Assembly (NCBI GenBank): GCA_963682025.1 | Contig: OY821517.1 | Coordinates: forward strand, 109,444,794 to 109,508,793 | Source: Cordilura impudica | Lineage: Eukaryota > Arthropoda > Insecta > Diptera > Scathophagidae | Direction: 5' to 3' | Length of the DNA stretch: 64,000 nt | Shown: positions 21,961-33,806 of the stretch, piece by piece | Layout: the number at the start of each line of letters is the position of its first letter | How positions within the stretch are numbered: the stretch's first letter is position 1 | The notes under the pieces: generated by a model | Database searches by the model: none | What the model was told of the DNA's origin: nothing | What the model saw: the letters and a program-made list of their open reading frames with translations, nothing else | Position numbers and translations under genes: made by a program

Positions 21961-22240
21961 TTCAAATAAAGCAACACTCCAATATGTGTGGTTTATGTGT
22001 GATCGAAACAAAAAGTACGTGATACAAAAATGTTCGTGTAAATAACGAAATATTAAAACGAACACAGTCATGATTGTGTTGGGCACCGTAGAAAATTTAG
22101 AAACGCACATAATTGATATGAAAATAAAGATATGTGTTGGCTGCTTTTGAACAGAACATTGTGTGTTTCATGTGTGTATTTTCTGAACCTTGGTTCAAAC
22201 AAACAAACAGAAAATAATTTTTTTTTATATATATTTATTT

Positions 22241-23389
22241 ATATTTTGACGGTAATGAAGTTCATCACACAATCTGCCTTTCTTACGCTCTTGGATTACT
22301 CTAATAAATCAATACGTCAGTAGTTAATTACAATTGTTTTTCCTCATTGTGTTTTATAAGTATACAAATTATTTTTGTATACTTTTGTATCTAAACCAAT
22401 TCAATAAAAAATCTTATTATCTTCAGCTGCATTTTCAGTTTGGCTTCCCTCGACGGAACTTTGTGATAAAGCGTTTCCTAATATTCATATGATGGTGTTC
22501 AAAGGTAGCTTGTTCTCGATCTGAGAGATATTGAAACAATTTATAGATTTAATTTAAATTAACGAACCAATACACAATTTATTGTATTCATAAAAAAAAA
22601 AACAATATAAAACTTGCCTCGTAAGTCAAAGAGTTTCCACTTGTTTAGACGATCATATAAATCAGAATATCCATAATCTATTTCTTATTGGCTTAATTTA
22701 TAGTTTTTAAAAATTTTTTAATTTATTTATATGGTTTTACAAATTATTACACGGAATTAGTTTAAACCATTTCCACGGGAATTAAGGCATTCGTTTAAAT
22801 TGCATATTATAATATTATTTGCTCCGAAAAAAAGGTAATTGCTCAGATAAGAGAACAACTGGTTGAGACAAGAAAATACTGCGCCACGCTGGAAGCATTT
22901 ATTCGGGTTTAAAACTTTTTATGTCTTTATCAATATTTTTTATTTAACAAGATATCCACTTCTCTCCTCTTATTTCATCAAAACTTATTTGTTTTCTTTC
23001 GTTTCTTTTGCTTTTATTTTTCTTGTTTAGAAGAATGGGAGAATTTAAAAGATATGTCGTTTACACTTTAAGATAATATAAAAGTAAGGTATTTAAAAGC
23101 GCTAAAATGAAAATGAAAAAAAAAATTTGTCGGTAGACTAAAAGGTTCTGACTTTGTTAGCAAAACAAAAGTATACATTACTGATTTTGTTTAAATTTCA
23201 ACGACTAATTCTAGCATTATTGGTCTCGTATTATCTGCGATTGATTTTCAACAACTGAAATAGTTGAAAACAGCTAAAAAAAAATGCCAACATTGTAATT
23301 TACATACATTTTATTATAAAAAAATTCTTCCAAAATTATATCGCTAATTACTTAATAGCATATTTTAGTCTGTAAGGATCCTTCTGAGA
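22241..23389. other. A+T-rich non-coding stretch
   Basis: No gene or recognised element. I looked for the rest of Helitron A3 beyond the foldback and did not find it. Confidence 0.4.
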
Positions 23390-23835
23390 TATTAGGAAAA
23401 TTCTTTTTTTAACGAATTCTTTTAAAAAATGTCCTCTTTAGGAAATTACTTTTTAAAAAATGGTACCTTTTTAAGAAAATTTCTTCTTTAAGAAAAGTTA
23501 AAATTTTTCAAGAAAATGCAGTGTTTTAGTTAAACGTCCTATATTTTCTAAAAAGGTATAGAAGAGCTACTTGTTAAATAAAAGGTACTTCATTAATAAA
23601 TGGTACTTTTTTTTCCATGAAAAATACCTTTTTAAGAAAACTAACATTTTACTATAAGATACTTTTTAAGACAAACTACTTTATAAAGAAAATATACTTT
23701 CTTAAGAAAAGGCACTTTTTACAGAAAATTTGCTTTTTACCAAAGTATTTTTTTAAAAGAAAGTATAACTTTTTCAGAAAATTATCTGTTTTTATGTTTT
23801 GTAAGAAGAGCTAGTATTTTAAGAAATGAACTTAT
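23390..23835 (+). repeat. Degenerate ~20-25-nt minisatellite, left part
   Basis: Irregular repetition of AAAAGGTACTTTTTTAAGAA-like units with small length changes. The same units resume at 25360, so the array was split by insertions. Confidence 0.7.
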
Positions 23836-23839
23836 TTAA

Positions 23840-25204
23840 CCTTCATCTCACCCTTGTGTTGAAACCAACACAATATGAAAATATTTTGTACACAGAAAAA
23901 ATAATAATTAAGCGATGTTCATGAAATTTCTTGACTTTTGCTGTCTCATCAATTTTATACAGGAAACGTATTAATTGATTCAAAAATATTTTTTTTACAA
24001 CGAGATATTTAAAAAGTGACGTTGCTAACCCTGGTGTGTGGTTTTCCACACATATGTAATTTATATATATTTTGTACTAGGAACATAATTTTTTGCCATC
24101 AAATGTCCATTGCTATTGATGTTATGACAAACTGTGTACCTAATATACAATATAAACAATTGATAATGTTATTCTGAAGTGATCAAATGCATATGCAAAG
24201 GAACAATGCTGTGAAAGATATACTGAAATCGATTCAAACTTGTTACATGCCTATATCGGTGTTCCTATTTTGGCTGGATTTTACAGGTCTATGTTTCTAA
24301 CTTATCTAATGTTTTAGATATAATTGAGATAATTTAGATGAAAAAATGAGAAAATGTTGGATTTATTTAGAGCGATGATGTCGAAGAAGACATTTCAATA
24401 CATGAATAGTGTTATTTGGTTCGATAACATTATAAGCAGATATCAAAAAAGCTTTGCGAACTAATTTGCTGCAATTCGTGAAATATTCGACAAATGGTCT
24501 GAACTGTTATTACTGCAAACCATCTGAATGTGTTACAGTTGACGAACAATTGCTAGGTTTTCATAGGAGATGCAAGTTTCAACAACATATGCCTTCTAAG
24601 CCGATATGGAATTAAATTTTGGGTTTTAGTTTGCTCTAAAACTTATTACGTTTAGAAAATGCAAACATATTTGGGTAAACCAGTTGGTGGTTTAGCTAAA
24701 AAAAATTAAGGTGAACGTGTAGTCCTGAATTATGTTCGAAGAGTGAAGAGTCATAACATAACAATGGGCAAGTTTTTCTGATCTTGCGAATTTGCCCAAA
24801 AGTTGTTATCCAAACAAACAAACAATGCGAAGAGTTTTCTTGCATGAGCTTAGAATACCTCTTGTATTAGCAACAATTTACAAAATAAATCAGTGGGGGA
24901 GCCCAGTTGCTCAATAGCACATTCCACATCTTCAATGTTGCGTCAACCGTCAGAATCTGGAGAGCGCTCATCAGTATCATTCGACATTACCCCAAAAAGA
25001 TCAAAATGTGTTTCTCTGAATATCGAAGGAAAAGCTAGATGTTACATATGTTATTACGAGAAGTCGAAAACTAAGAACTATGTATATAAAACGATGTGCT
25101 GTTTCCACCAAGAAGGTATATGTAAGCATACTAATAACCCTAATGTTTATTTAAATGTACTGAAGAGAAACTAATTTCATGTAATAGATACCAAAATATA
25201 AAAA
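23840..25204 (+). mobile_element. piggyBac-like element 1, 3' truncated
   Basis: Starts CCTTCATCTCACCC directly after TTAA (23836-23839), followed by a perfect hairpin TTGTGTTG-AAAC-CAACACAA (23854-23873). A decayed piggyBac transposase follows. No matching right end is visible; a short Helitron B starts at 25205, so the end was lost or replaced. Confidence 0.75.
24400..25174 (+). pseudogene. piggyBac transposase remnant
   Basis: FAAIREIFDKWSELLLL (about 24465-24515) and, in another frame, SECVTVDEQLLGFHRRCKF (about 24525-24580) carry the TVDEQ box with the first catalytic Asp, then HMPSKPIW. Pieces of the following region (around 24680-24790) are readable only across frames. A C-terminal Cys-rich segment (KARCYICYYEKSKTKNYVYK, 25025-25090) matches the zinc-binding tail of piggyBac transposases. 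Stops such as TAA at about 24613 and several frame changes make it dead. Confidence 0.8.
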
Positions 25205-25341
25205 TCTATAATGGGCTAGAAGATTTCTTGTGATCGATGTTTTTTTCTACCATTGCATACCTTAAGGGTCTTTACTTGATAAAAAAAAAAATAAAATTTC
25301 CTAGAATATACACTCGAATTTCGAGGGCTGGAATCTGCTAG
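25205..25341 (+). mobile_element. Helitron family B, copy 3 (137 bp)
   Basis: Starts TCTATAATGGGCTAGAAG after A and ends CTAG (25338-25341) before T. The 3' hairpin CTCGAATTTCGAG precedes GGGCTGGAATCTGCTAG. It keeps only about 60 bp of the 5' end and 75 bp of the 3' end of B1. Confidence 0.8.
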
Positions 25342-25359
25342 TATATGTTGCTAGTGGAA

Positions 25360-25730
25360 AAATGAAATCTTTTAAGAAAATTTAACTTTTTACAAAACCT
25401 ATTTTTTTACAACAATTTAATTTTTTTTTAAAAAGTTATTTTTTAGGAAAAGATTTTTTTAAATTACTTCTTCAAGAAATTGTACTATTTTTTAAGAAAG
25501 GTACATTTCTCAAGAAAAGTTAGCGTAAGGTACTTTTTTCGGAAAGGTTCCTTTTTAAAAAAAAACTTGCTTTGTTAGGAAAGGGTACCTTTTGAACAAA
25601 AGGTAATTTCTTACTGAAGGTCATTCTTTTCGAAAATTTACTTCTTTAAGAAAAGGTATTTCTTCAACAACAGTACTTTTTTGTTAAAAGGTACTTTTGC
25701 AAGAAAAGGTACTCGGAAAACTAAATTCTT
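25360..25730 (+). repeat. Degenerate minisatellite, right part
   Basis: The same AAGGTACTTTTTTAAGAAAA-like units as 23390-23835, continuing after the inserted piggyBac and Helitron. Confidence 0.7.
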
Positions 25731-28700
25731 TCAACCATTTTTCTCTGCATTTTCGATCTACAACGGATTTTATTTTTCTCGTCAAATTGTGCGCTTTTTG
25801 ATTGGACCATGATCAACCTAATTTTCAACTAATTAATTTTAGCTGTTGACGCTATATTGCAAGCTGCTAACTATTTGTTCTCCTGGACGCTTAGGTTGTC
25901 AGATACCAGCGATTTTATGTTCCCTGTCAGAATTTTACTTTGATCTATCTGGCAACCTTAAAAAGAGTCAGCTCGGATAAGGACTTCCAAAGAGGGGGCA
26001 AAATTATAACAATTTTGCTGAACGATGCAAAATTCCAATATTATTATGTAGAAATGGGAATTATATCATACGTATATTTATAGAGTTAGACAATCATTGA
26101 ATCGGCGTGTCAGTTTTCAGAAGGCCTATGCATTAAAAAACCAGTACTCCAATTATACATAATTCTAAAATGGATTTAACGAAATAAGTATTTGGTATTA
26201 ACAGTGTGGTATATTTTGGGCACGTGCAAGTTGGCGTAATATGTTCATTTTTGAATTTTCACCCGAACATATAAATGTATTTTCGTAGTTCAGAGAACAC
26301 GAATGGAGTCCATATATTTTAAATAAAAATGATATATATTTGATTGGATGACTTCTTTGACTTAGGATTGGTTCTGTTTCCTTTAGTTATTTGAATTATT
26401 TTTCGTTACATTTAATGTGCACATTTTATCGAATTTTTTTATTTACATCTCTAGCACCTATTTATCTCACCCAATACAATCACACACACACAAATTCATA
26501 CATAGATACTTATATAAATACATTCATTTTATATTTGCAATGTAACTGTAAGTACCATATAATATTATCTTAGAATACTATAATTTATATTGAAAATGTT
26601 AGATTTTGTTGCTGGTATTAGTTATTATAAAATAACTAAACTACATAACAACAAACTAACATTATTACATATCTGGTTTACATACAAGTATGTACACATT
26701 TACGTATATATATAAACATTGTCTATTTTCCGAAATTTGTGTCGTTCGTTCGTTTTTTTTTTTTTTTTTTTGGCTGCTAAAGTCAATGCTTGCTTCAGAG
26801 AAGGGTGTTTTACGGTCATAAATATACAAGCACACTCTCACTCATACACATAAAAGGGTAAATGTAGTTTTGTATACTTTTTAATATTCGCAATAAAATT
26901 TTTGAATTATTATTTGCTTTAGCACATTTTATATCTATCTTATACACAGATACTTCGATTACATGGCTACATTGTTAAACAGCACCCTAAGCTACGGAAA
27001 AATTTTTAGAAATTAAAGTAAGAAATTTTTTTCAAATAAAAGTTTTAAGTATTGGTTGGTTGTCTTCCCAAAAAGACATATTCTAATAATAATAATCGCT
27101 TTTATGATTTTTGAGAAATATTTCAGATATTTTACTTTGATTAGGCTGAGGCACTGACAGTGAAATAATTCCTCTTGATATACTATAAAACCTAAATTAA
27201 AATATAATTTCAAAAAGGACCTAAAAAGCGCCAATGCTAAAATCATATTTTGGATCCCTTTAGCAAAAATGCCATTTATCTTATCAGACTGGGTTATAAA
27301 AAGGCACCACTTTTTGACACAAGATAGCATTAGTGTGACCGATAAATGTAACTTCAAAAACAGTTAATGCGCATATATTTCTGAGACACAGAAGTGGTGG
27401 CCGTCTGTCAATAGAAATATTTACATGGAAATGGATCATGGAGAAATCCCGAATTATATAATGATTAATACTTCTCGGGAATATAGAACTATATTGGAAC
27501 AGATTAGAGTATTAGAAATTGTAGCCATCACTTCTTGTACAAGCACATTCATTCCATTTGAATACCTAAGCTCTGGTTAGACCGATATGTAGTTTAATCG
27601 ATCTATAGGTGTTTTATCATAAGTATAGATATTTTTTCATCATTCTAATTTATAATGATTATAAATTTTATCAAACCTTAAAAATCGCTTACTTTTTCGA
27701 CAAGTAAATTTGTGATTAAATCAATTTGAATTCAAAAATCGTATACCCAAGACCTGTCTACAATGATTTTTCTTGCAAATTTTCTCTCTGGAACCGCGCG
27801 CCAAGGCATTGGTGTATTCACACTATACCATATTTTATATTACTATGCAAAATGTGTAATTTTCACATTTTACAACGCAGTACAGAAAATCTCTTTGATA
27901 TGTGAGCCAAGAAACTTTGTTTTATTGTTGATTGTATCATGTCCTTGTTAAGTAACTATTTCTTTTTTTTTTAATTTTTCGTTTTGTTTTTATCTACTCG
28001 GTTTTCAAGTGTATGTATCTTAACTATGTATGTGGCATTTTTATTATACTGATGTATACATATATACACTTAGACATTGTATATAGAAATAGTGTGAATG
28101 TAAATTGAATTTTAATAACATGTTGTTTGTTGCTGAAAATATGTGTGTTTGTGTGTGTACGTAAATAATCATCGTTTACAATGTTCAACGATATGAAAGG
28201 AAAAAAATAAGTTTCACAAATAATAAATAAAACTTATTACCAGGATATCTGACATTTTTGGAGTTTTTTGAGTTCAGCAGCGGTACTTGCTATAACAACC
28301 ATAAAATCCATGGATATTAAAATATTATCGAATTGAAAACATAAAGAAATAACCAGTGAATTATTAGTATACTAAAAAGGATCTTTAGAAAACTGATAAA
28401 TTCACACTAGAGTTTTAAACTGAAGAGTTCTTTAGAAATAATAGAGATATATTTATTTTGGTGAGTTAATTTGATTTTAAACACAACTTTCCTTTAGCTC
28501 AATGCATTTTTCCAAAATTTAACCAATTTATGAATCCCTTTAAAATAATACATTTCTATTAATTACACGAAGCTTTTCAATAGCACTCGCGGATAAAAAT
28601 GTTTCACCAAAAGCACTCACAGCAAAAGAAGACACATTTATTGGAGGATTATTAGGTTTAAGAAAAGCCTTCGGCATGTTGCTTTTTTAAGATTTCGCCA

Positions 28701-29675
28701 TCCAGATTATCGAATACCTGGTCGATTATTTTTGGATCTACGACAGCTCGTTGATCACATTACTCTGTCGCCCCGTTCTATAAGTTATTTCACAAACTCT
28801 TCAAATTAAGGAGAGACTCAAATTAGCTTATAGTCGGAATTTCCATCTTTTGAAATAGCTTCGTAATTTTATGAATTTTTAATCGCTTTTGTTTCAAATA
28901 AGAAAAGTGTTGATTAAACAATTTTCGCGTTTAAAGAATTTTTGGAAAAAAAATGCAGTCTAAATAGATATTTTAAAAAACAGTATTGGGCACGGTTACC
29001 ATTTTAATACAATTTTCTGTTATTGACCTCTAAATTATAATCCCATTTCAGCGTATAGCTAGTATCTTCACCTTTTTGACCAGTATTTAGGATAATATTT
29101 TATTTACTGCTATTTTTATATATATGAGTATTTGCGTGTCAAGTGATGCAACTTTTTTTCTCATACATGTAACCTATTACCTATTGTTCTTAGCAAAATT
29201 TGTCCCAAATAGTTTAGAGAGCTATTTATTAAATTTATCGAAAACAAAGTAATAAAAATGTTTTTTTTTTTTTTTTAGCTAAATCCAAAACTTTTTTACT
29301 TTTATTTCAAAAGGGCCCTTTTTTGTTTGCTCACAAGAATGCTTAGGTTTTTCCTTAAGAGTTTTTGGTCGTTTAGTGGGATGCGAGTTGTATATCTATC
29401 AAAATAAATGTTTTGTAACTCAAGACAAAAGCTTTTCAATTTTTAGCACACTATTTTGAATTTTATACTCTTTGTGTGTCAGTGTTTCTAACAACTTAAA
29501 AATATAACTTATAGTGAGAAACTAGAACGATTAGCCTTTCCGACGGTATGTAATATACCGAACTAAAATTTCATACCCTTGATACTGTAATGCCCACAAT
29601 ATGCTAGCCTCAAGAAAAAAATTCTTTTTTTCTATCGAAATGTTGAAACTTTATTTTTTTTTTATTTACTTGTAA
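25731..29675. other. Long A+T-rich stretch without supported genes
   Basis: Contains poly(T) runs (26751-26771, 29260-29278) and short chance ORFs. One stretch, about 28690-28805, has an open frame with non-A+T-biased codons (RHPDYRIPGRLFLDLRQLVD) and could be an unidentified transposase scrap. I cannot name it. Confidence 0.4.
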
Positions 29676-29689
29676 TCTATATATATAAA

Positions 29690-30150
29690 ATTCATTTTCT
29701 GTTTGTTTGTTTGTTTGTTTATTTGTTTGTTTGTTTGTTTGTTTGACCGCTATACAAATTTTTATTTTTCAACGGATTTCCCTGAAATTTTGTGCACACG
29801 AACTCTATACCCCAGGAAAGGTCGCCATATACTTTTTATCGGCCACGCCGTCTTCTACGCCCACTTTTTTATTTAAAATTCCTTTTCTGTTTTATTCATA
29901 TTTGTTCACTATACAAATTTTTATTTGTTAACGATTTCCTCTGAAATTTGGTACACACGATCTCTGTACCACAGGGAAAGTCACCATATGCTTTTTATCG
30001 GCCACGCCTAATTTTGCGACCACTTTTTTAAGTTTTTATGGGTTTCGCTAGAATTAAATGCACATTATTCGCAAATCCCGTCATATACTTTTATCGGCCA
30101 CGCCCACTTTTTTTAATTTTCTATATACGCTTTTAGTGTTTGCTCATATT
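29690..30150 (+). repeat. ~158-bp units of Helitron A2 (three)
   Basis: Same units as in A1 (TTTCAACGGATTTCCCTGAA, TATCGGCCACGCC), starting with a (GTTT)n tract. Confidence 0.85.
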
Positions 30151-30189
30151 TTAATTTTTCAATGGACTTCCCAAAAACCATCTTTTACG

Positions 30190-30336
30190 GTAGCAGATAT
30201 AAACTTAGAATCTCCCTGTTTTTCTCATAGACAATTATATGTCGCCTGCTCCAGAGTTGGGAGCCAGCACAAGCTTTTCGTATATGCACCAGAAGGAAAA
30301 ACCAGCATTGCTGTATATCCCCAAGCTCTACAATAA
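30190..30336 (+). pseudogene. Helitron helicase C-terminus remnant
   Basis: ADINLESPCFSHRQLYVACS followed by RVGSQHKLFVYAPEGK and a stop at 30334-30336. This is the end of the Pif1-like helicase of Helitron Rep/Hel proteins, with the conserved LYVA(C)SR motif. Only about 48 codons remain. The Rep domain and Walker motifs are absent. Confidence 0.85.
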
Positions 30337-30539
30337 CTAAAATTCGTAACTTTTAGACATAATACACTCAAAATAATCCATTCTAAGTTGTAGTAGTAAG
30401 CACTTAGCCCCCAATGCACAAATTCCGCAAAAAATGAACAAATTCCCCAAATTTTTAAATAAAGGTCCCCAAAAGAAATGAACAAAATCTACATACTGCT
30501 CTCAATAAACGTATTTAAAATCTGTATTACTTTCAATAG

Positions 30540-31180
30540 CATAACTTCGATACGCGAAATCGGCGCGCTGCGCGCAGACGCGACGCGATGCGCTCGCGGA
30601 ACACAGCTGCGCTCAAATATCGGATGATCTAAAAAATAAAATTTGGCAATTAAATTAGGTTGACAACAACTGCGCGGCAGCACTGGTATGGCTGCCAAAC
30701 GCGCGGAAGCGGCGCGCGGACGCGACGCGCTCGCGAACGCAGCTCGGCTAACGCGCTCGCGGAACACAGCTGCGCTCAAATATCGGATGATCTGAAAAAT
30801 AATATTTGGCAATTAAAATAGGTTGACAACAATTGCGCGGCAGCACTGGTGTGGCTGCCAAACGCGCGGAAGCGGCGCGCGGACGCGACGCGCTCGCGAA
30901 CGCAGCTCGGCTAAAATATTGCAATGATCTGAAAAATATATTTTGGCGATTAAAATAAGTTGACAACTGCGCGGCAGCACGGGTATAGCTGCCAAACGTG
31001 CGGAAGGGGCGCGCGGACGCAGACGCGACGCGCCCACGGAACACAGCTCAGCTAAAATATAGGAATGTTCTGAGAAATATATTTTGGGATTCAAATAAAT
31101 TGATGACAACTGCGCTGCAGCACGGGTGTAGCTGCCAAACGCGCGGACGCGGACGCGACTCGCTCGCGGGACACAGCACA
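30540..31180 (+). repeat. GC-rich array of Helitron A2
   Basis: Units alternate GCGGACGCGACGCGCTCGCG with A+T halves (TCTGAAAAATA, GGCGATTAAAATAAGTTGACA), as in A1. Starts of the GGAACACAGC phrase are near 30598, 30761, 31038 and 31167. Confidence 0.85.
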
Positions 31181-31713
31181 GTGAAGAGTCTTATGATAAA
31201 TGTTATCTACGTATGCGCAATAATTACTATACATATACTATAAGCAGTTGCTTAAACAACATTGCGGCACAATATTAAACGTCGCTTTCATTTTCTGTTT
31301 TTCTTTGACGTCTCTGCTCAATGATTATCACTTATTGAATAAAGTAATTCAATTTTTAAAAGTTGTGATTCCTTTAATTTGCAAATGATTCCGTTATATT
31401 TAATGTTTACAAAATAAATAAACATAAAAAAAACTTCAAGCGGTTTCGCAGCTTATTTTTGAAGTATTTTTGCTTTAGCATCTTTAAAATAAAAACTTCT
31501 AAATTAAAAAATCAAAAAATTTTAAATTGAAAAAAAAAATGAATTTACTTCCCAAAAAATGTAAAAATTGGGGAATTTCTTTCATCATAAACAAATTCCC
31601 CAATCCCATACAAATTGTTGGGGAGAAAGTTAATTTATTTGAGGAATTTGTTCATTGGGCACTAAGTACTCAGCGCCTGGTAAGCATAGTGAACCATTTT
31701 TCAAGTCAGCTAG

Positions 31714-31882
31714 TCTATAATATTAATAGGCTAGACGATTTCTTGTGACCGATGTTTGTTTTACCGTTTGATCCGGATCTTGGCCAAATGTATATTATTT
31801 GAAAGGTATTTCTTTTTAGCCGGTTTGAAGATTTAAAGATATTTAAATTTTTTGCATTTAAGATTGCTACTAACACATACAT
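31714..31882 (+). mobile_element. Helitron family B, copy 2, 5' part
   Basis: TCTATAATATTAATAGGCTAG begins at the base after the A2 terminal CTAG. It matches B1 up to CTACTAACACATACATAAAA, where an E repeat interrupts it. The 3' part is not found in the window. Confidence 0.75.
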
Positions 31883-32366
31883 AAAACAAGTAAGAAAATT
31901 ACAGTCGGTCTAGACCGATTATACGATACCCTATATCATGGTCTAGATACCCTATCGCTTCGGTTCAACTAACTGAATAAAGAAAATAAGCATAAACCAA
32001 ATTTGAGGGCAACTGTTTTAATTTTTTTTGGATGCAGATATGAAAAAGTTCATATTTGGTGCTTTATTTATATGGGGACTAGGTCGAAAAATAACCCGAT
32101 CCTGACCATAATTGGTAAAGTCACTTATATTTTGGAAAAATATATACAAACCAAATTTGAAAAAATCTGTGCAATATTTTTGTTTTTTTAATAGATTTAA
32201 GTGAAGATCGGGAAGCAGCTCATATGGGGCCTATGACTAAGAATTGTCGAAGAGCGATTATTTTTGGACTACTGATTATCGTATATAATAAAAACATACA
32301 AACCCAATTTGACTGAGATCTATATAATAATTTGGATCTTATGGCAATTTATGTCGATTTCATTAC
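31883..32366 (-). mobile_element. Family E repeat, copy 2, truncated
   Basis: Begins AAAACAAGTAAGAAAATT and GTCGGTCTAGACCGAT, the minus-strand end of E. It matches E for about 480 bp and then breaks off after GTCGATTTCAT, shortly before piggyBac 2. The GTCC half is missing. Confidence 0.8.
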
Positions 32367-32376
32367 TTTACTTTAA

Positions 32377-33587
32377 CCTTTAACTAACGAGGTGGTGGTA
32401 AATGTTACCCTGTCTTTACATTTTTTTAAAATTCTCTCTTCTATTGCGCTCAATCAACTTAATTGTCTTAGTATCTTATCATATTGTGATCGTTGTTATT
32501 CAGTTGTGTTTTGGCTGAACTAGATATAGCACGAGCGGAGCTACGCACATGCTGGTGTAAAAATTACCACTCGTCAGCATTTACGTAGGTTTTTCTTTGA
32601 AAATATTTTACCACCACTTCAGCGTTAGCGAAAGTATTTAGTAGAAACAAATTTACCCCAATTTCTTGAAGAATGTTTTGAAGACGATGACGATGTTAGC
32701 GAAGTCGATGACCAAATTGTCGATCCGGATTTCTGTATTGAAGTAAGTGACATGGAGGATGAAATACGTATATTTATTCAACCGGTCTACGTACACGCCG
32801 CTGCCCATTAGCCATATAATATAGAATTATGGATATTTGTGGTGTCAACTCTTTCATTTTTTCAATCTTCAAAGGATTATGAAATAGCTCAAGGGGAGAC
32901 TTTTAGAAAAAGCTTAAAGGACAAATGCTTTTACCACATTTGCAAAAACGTCAACACAACCCAAAGTTCCGTCGTTTATTACGAGACACAATTGGTAACA
33001 TTTTGGGTCCGGACTCAGTACCTCTGCCTCCAGTAGATTCGATCCCTGTTGCTCGTAAGTTATGCTACATATGCCCGACTAGGCGAAAACGAAAAACTAC
33101 ACACCTTTGTCTGCAATGTAGTAAGCCAATGTGTATGGGATGCAGCAAACGTATATGCTTACACTGTGCGACTACAAATTTTGATGAGTAAAAAACCACC
33201 TAAAAGGTGGACCTGCAGTTTCTACACCTGACTATTTCTTTTTATGATCTCTTTTATATCTTTAAATGTATACATTTGGCTGTGAAAAATTGCCCTTTAA
33301 GTTTTTGTTTTTTTTTTTAATTCATATTTTTTTTATAAGTTATTTTTATATCGTTTTTTTTTTATATTAAAAAAAGGTTTGTGAAGTAAAGTACCTGTTT
33401 TCTTAAACAAATAAAAAAAAATTAGTTTTCTTTATTTTTTCTAATTAAAAATATAGTAACTTATTTTTAAGAAACATATAATTATCAAAAAAAATATTTT
33501 ACTACATTTTTTTTAGTAAAATTAAGAGGTAAAATTTACCACCACGTCATAAACTATGTCCCAAAATTTCACCTCGACAGTTAAAGG
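32377..33587 (+). mobile_element. piggyBac-like element 2, internally deleted
   Basis: TTAA lies on both sides (32373-32376 and 33588-33591). The ends are inverted repeats: CCTTTAACTAACGAGGTG at the left, CCTTTAACTGTCGAGGTG read inward from the right. Subterminal palindromes are GGTAAATGTTACC (32397-32409) and GGTAAAATTTACC (33528-33540). Length 1211 bp. The DDE core is missing, so it is non-autonomous. Confidence 0.92.
32640..33191 (+). pseudogene. piggyBac transposase with the catalytic core deleted
   Basis: 32640-32770 encodes an acidic N-terminal piece (LEECFEDDDDVSEVDDQIVD) and 32925-33191 a C-terminal Cys-rich domain. The latter has LCYICPTRRKRKTTHLCLQC and MCMGCSKRICLHC, the zinc-binding tail that piggyBac transposases use for end recognition. 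The DDD catalytic region between them is gone. At least one frame change and a stop (TAG near 32810) separate the pieces. Confidence 0.8.
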
Positions 33588-33591
33588 TTAA

Positions 33592-33806
33592 ATAAAGCAA
33601 TAACATTTGCACATTTGTTTCAGAAAATTGATCTATATTCTGCATGACAGGTTATACAGCTGTTTCAGAAAGAGTCACCAACCCTGATCAGTAACCAAAA
33701 GCAGTAGATAGTAGAGTTGGTGACTCTTCCTGAAACAGCTGTATAACCCATTATGCAGAACATTGAGCAATTTTTTGAAACAAATGTGCCAAAGTTTTTG
33801 CTTTAT
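33592..33806. mobile_element. TTAA-bounded palindromic MITE
   Basis: Two ~91-bp inverted arms (33592-33682 and 33716-33806) match with roughly 13 mismatches around a 33-bp spacer. TTAA flanks both ends (33588-33591, 33807-33810). The TTAA pair suggests mobilisation by a piggyBac-type transposase (inference). It shares its left TTAA with piggyBac 2. Confidence 0.8.

Larger units (their letters stand above)
20010..22240. mobile_element. Foldback-type element with long inverted arms
   Basis: A left arm (about 20010-20800) and a right arm (about 21370-22240) are inverted copies of each other. The left reads ACCACACATATTGGAGGGTT; the right reads AACACTCCAATATGTGTGGT. Both arms carry tandem 75-bp units. 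The ~570-bp centre has no coding ORF. The overall plan resembles Drosophila foldback or Galileo elements. The ends are A-rich and cannot be fixed exactly, and I see no clear target duplication. Confidence 0.8.
29676..31713 (+). mobile_element. Helitron family A, copy 2, with helicase fragment
   Basis: Starts TCTATATATATAAAATTC after A and ends CAGCTAG at 31713 before T. Order: three ~158-bp units, a helicase C-terminal remnant, ATGAACAAATTCCCC phrases, a GC-rich array, then the same 3' region as A1. The terminal hairpin seen in A1 is deleted here (TTTTTCAAGTCAGCTAG). The helicase piece links family A to an autonomous Rep/helicase Helitron. Confidence 0.88.

Noticed and set aside
21808..22110. 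100-codon ORF in the foldback right arm
   Set aside because: It repeats the 75-bp units (same peptide twice) and would be disrupted in the left arm.
27013..27357. 114-codon minus-strand ORF
   Set aside because: Leu/Ile/Phe-rich chance ORF in A+T-rich DNA; nothing recognisable.
30489..31243. Ala/Arg-rich ORFs in the second GC-rich block
   Set aside because: Same repeat as at 14 kb; no codon constraint or domain.
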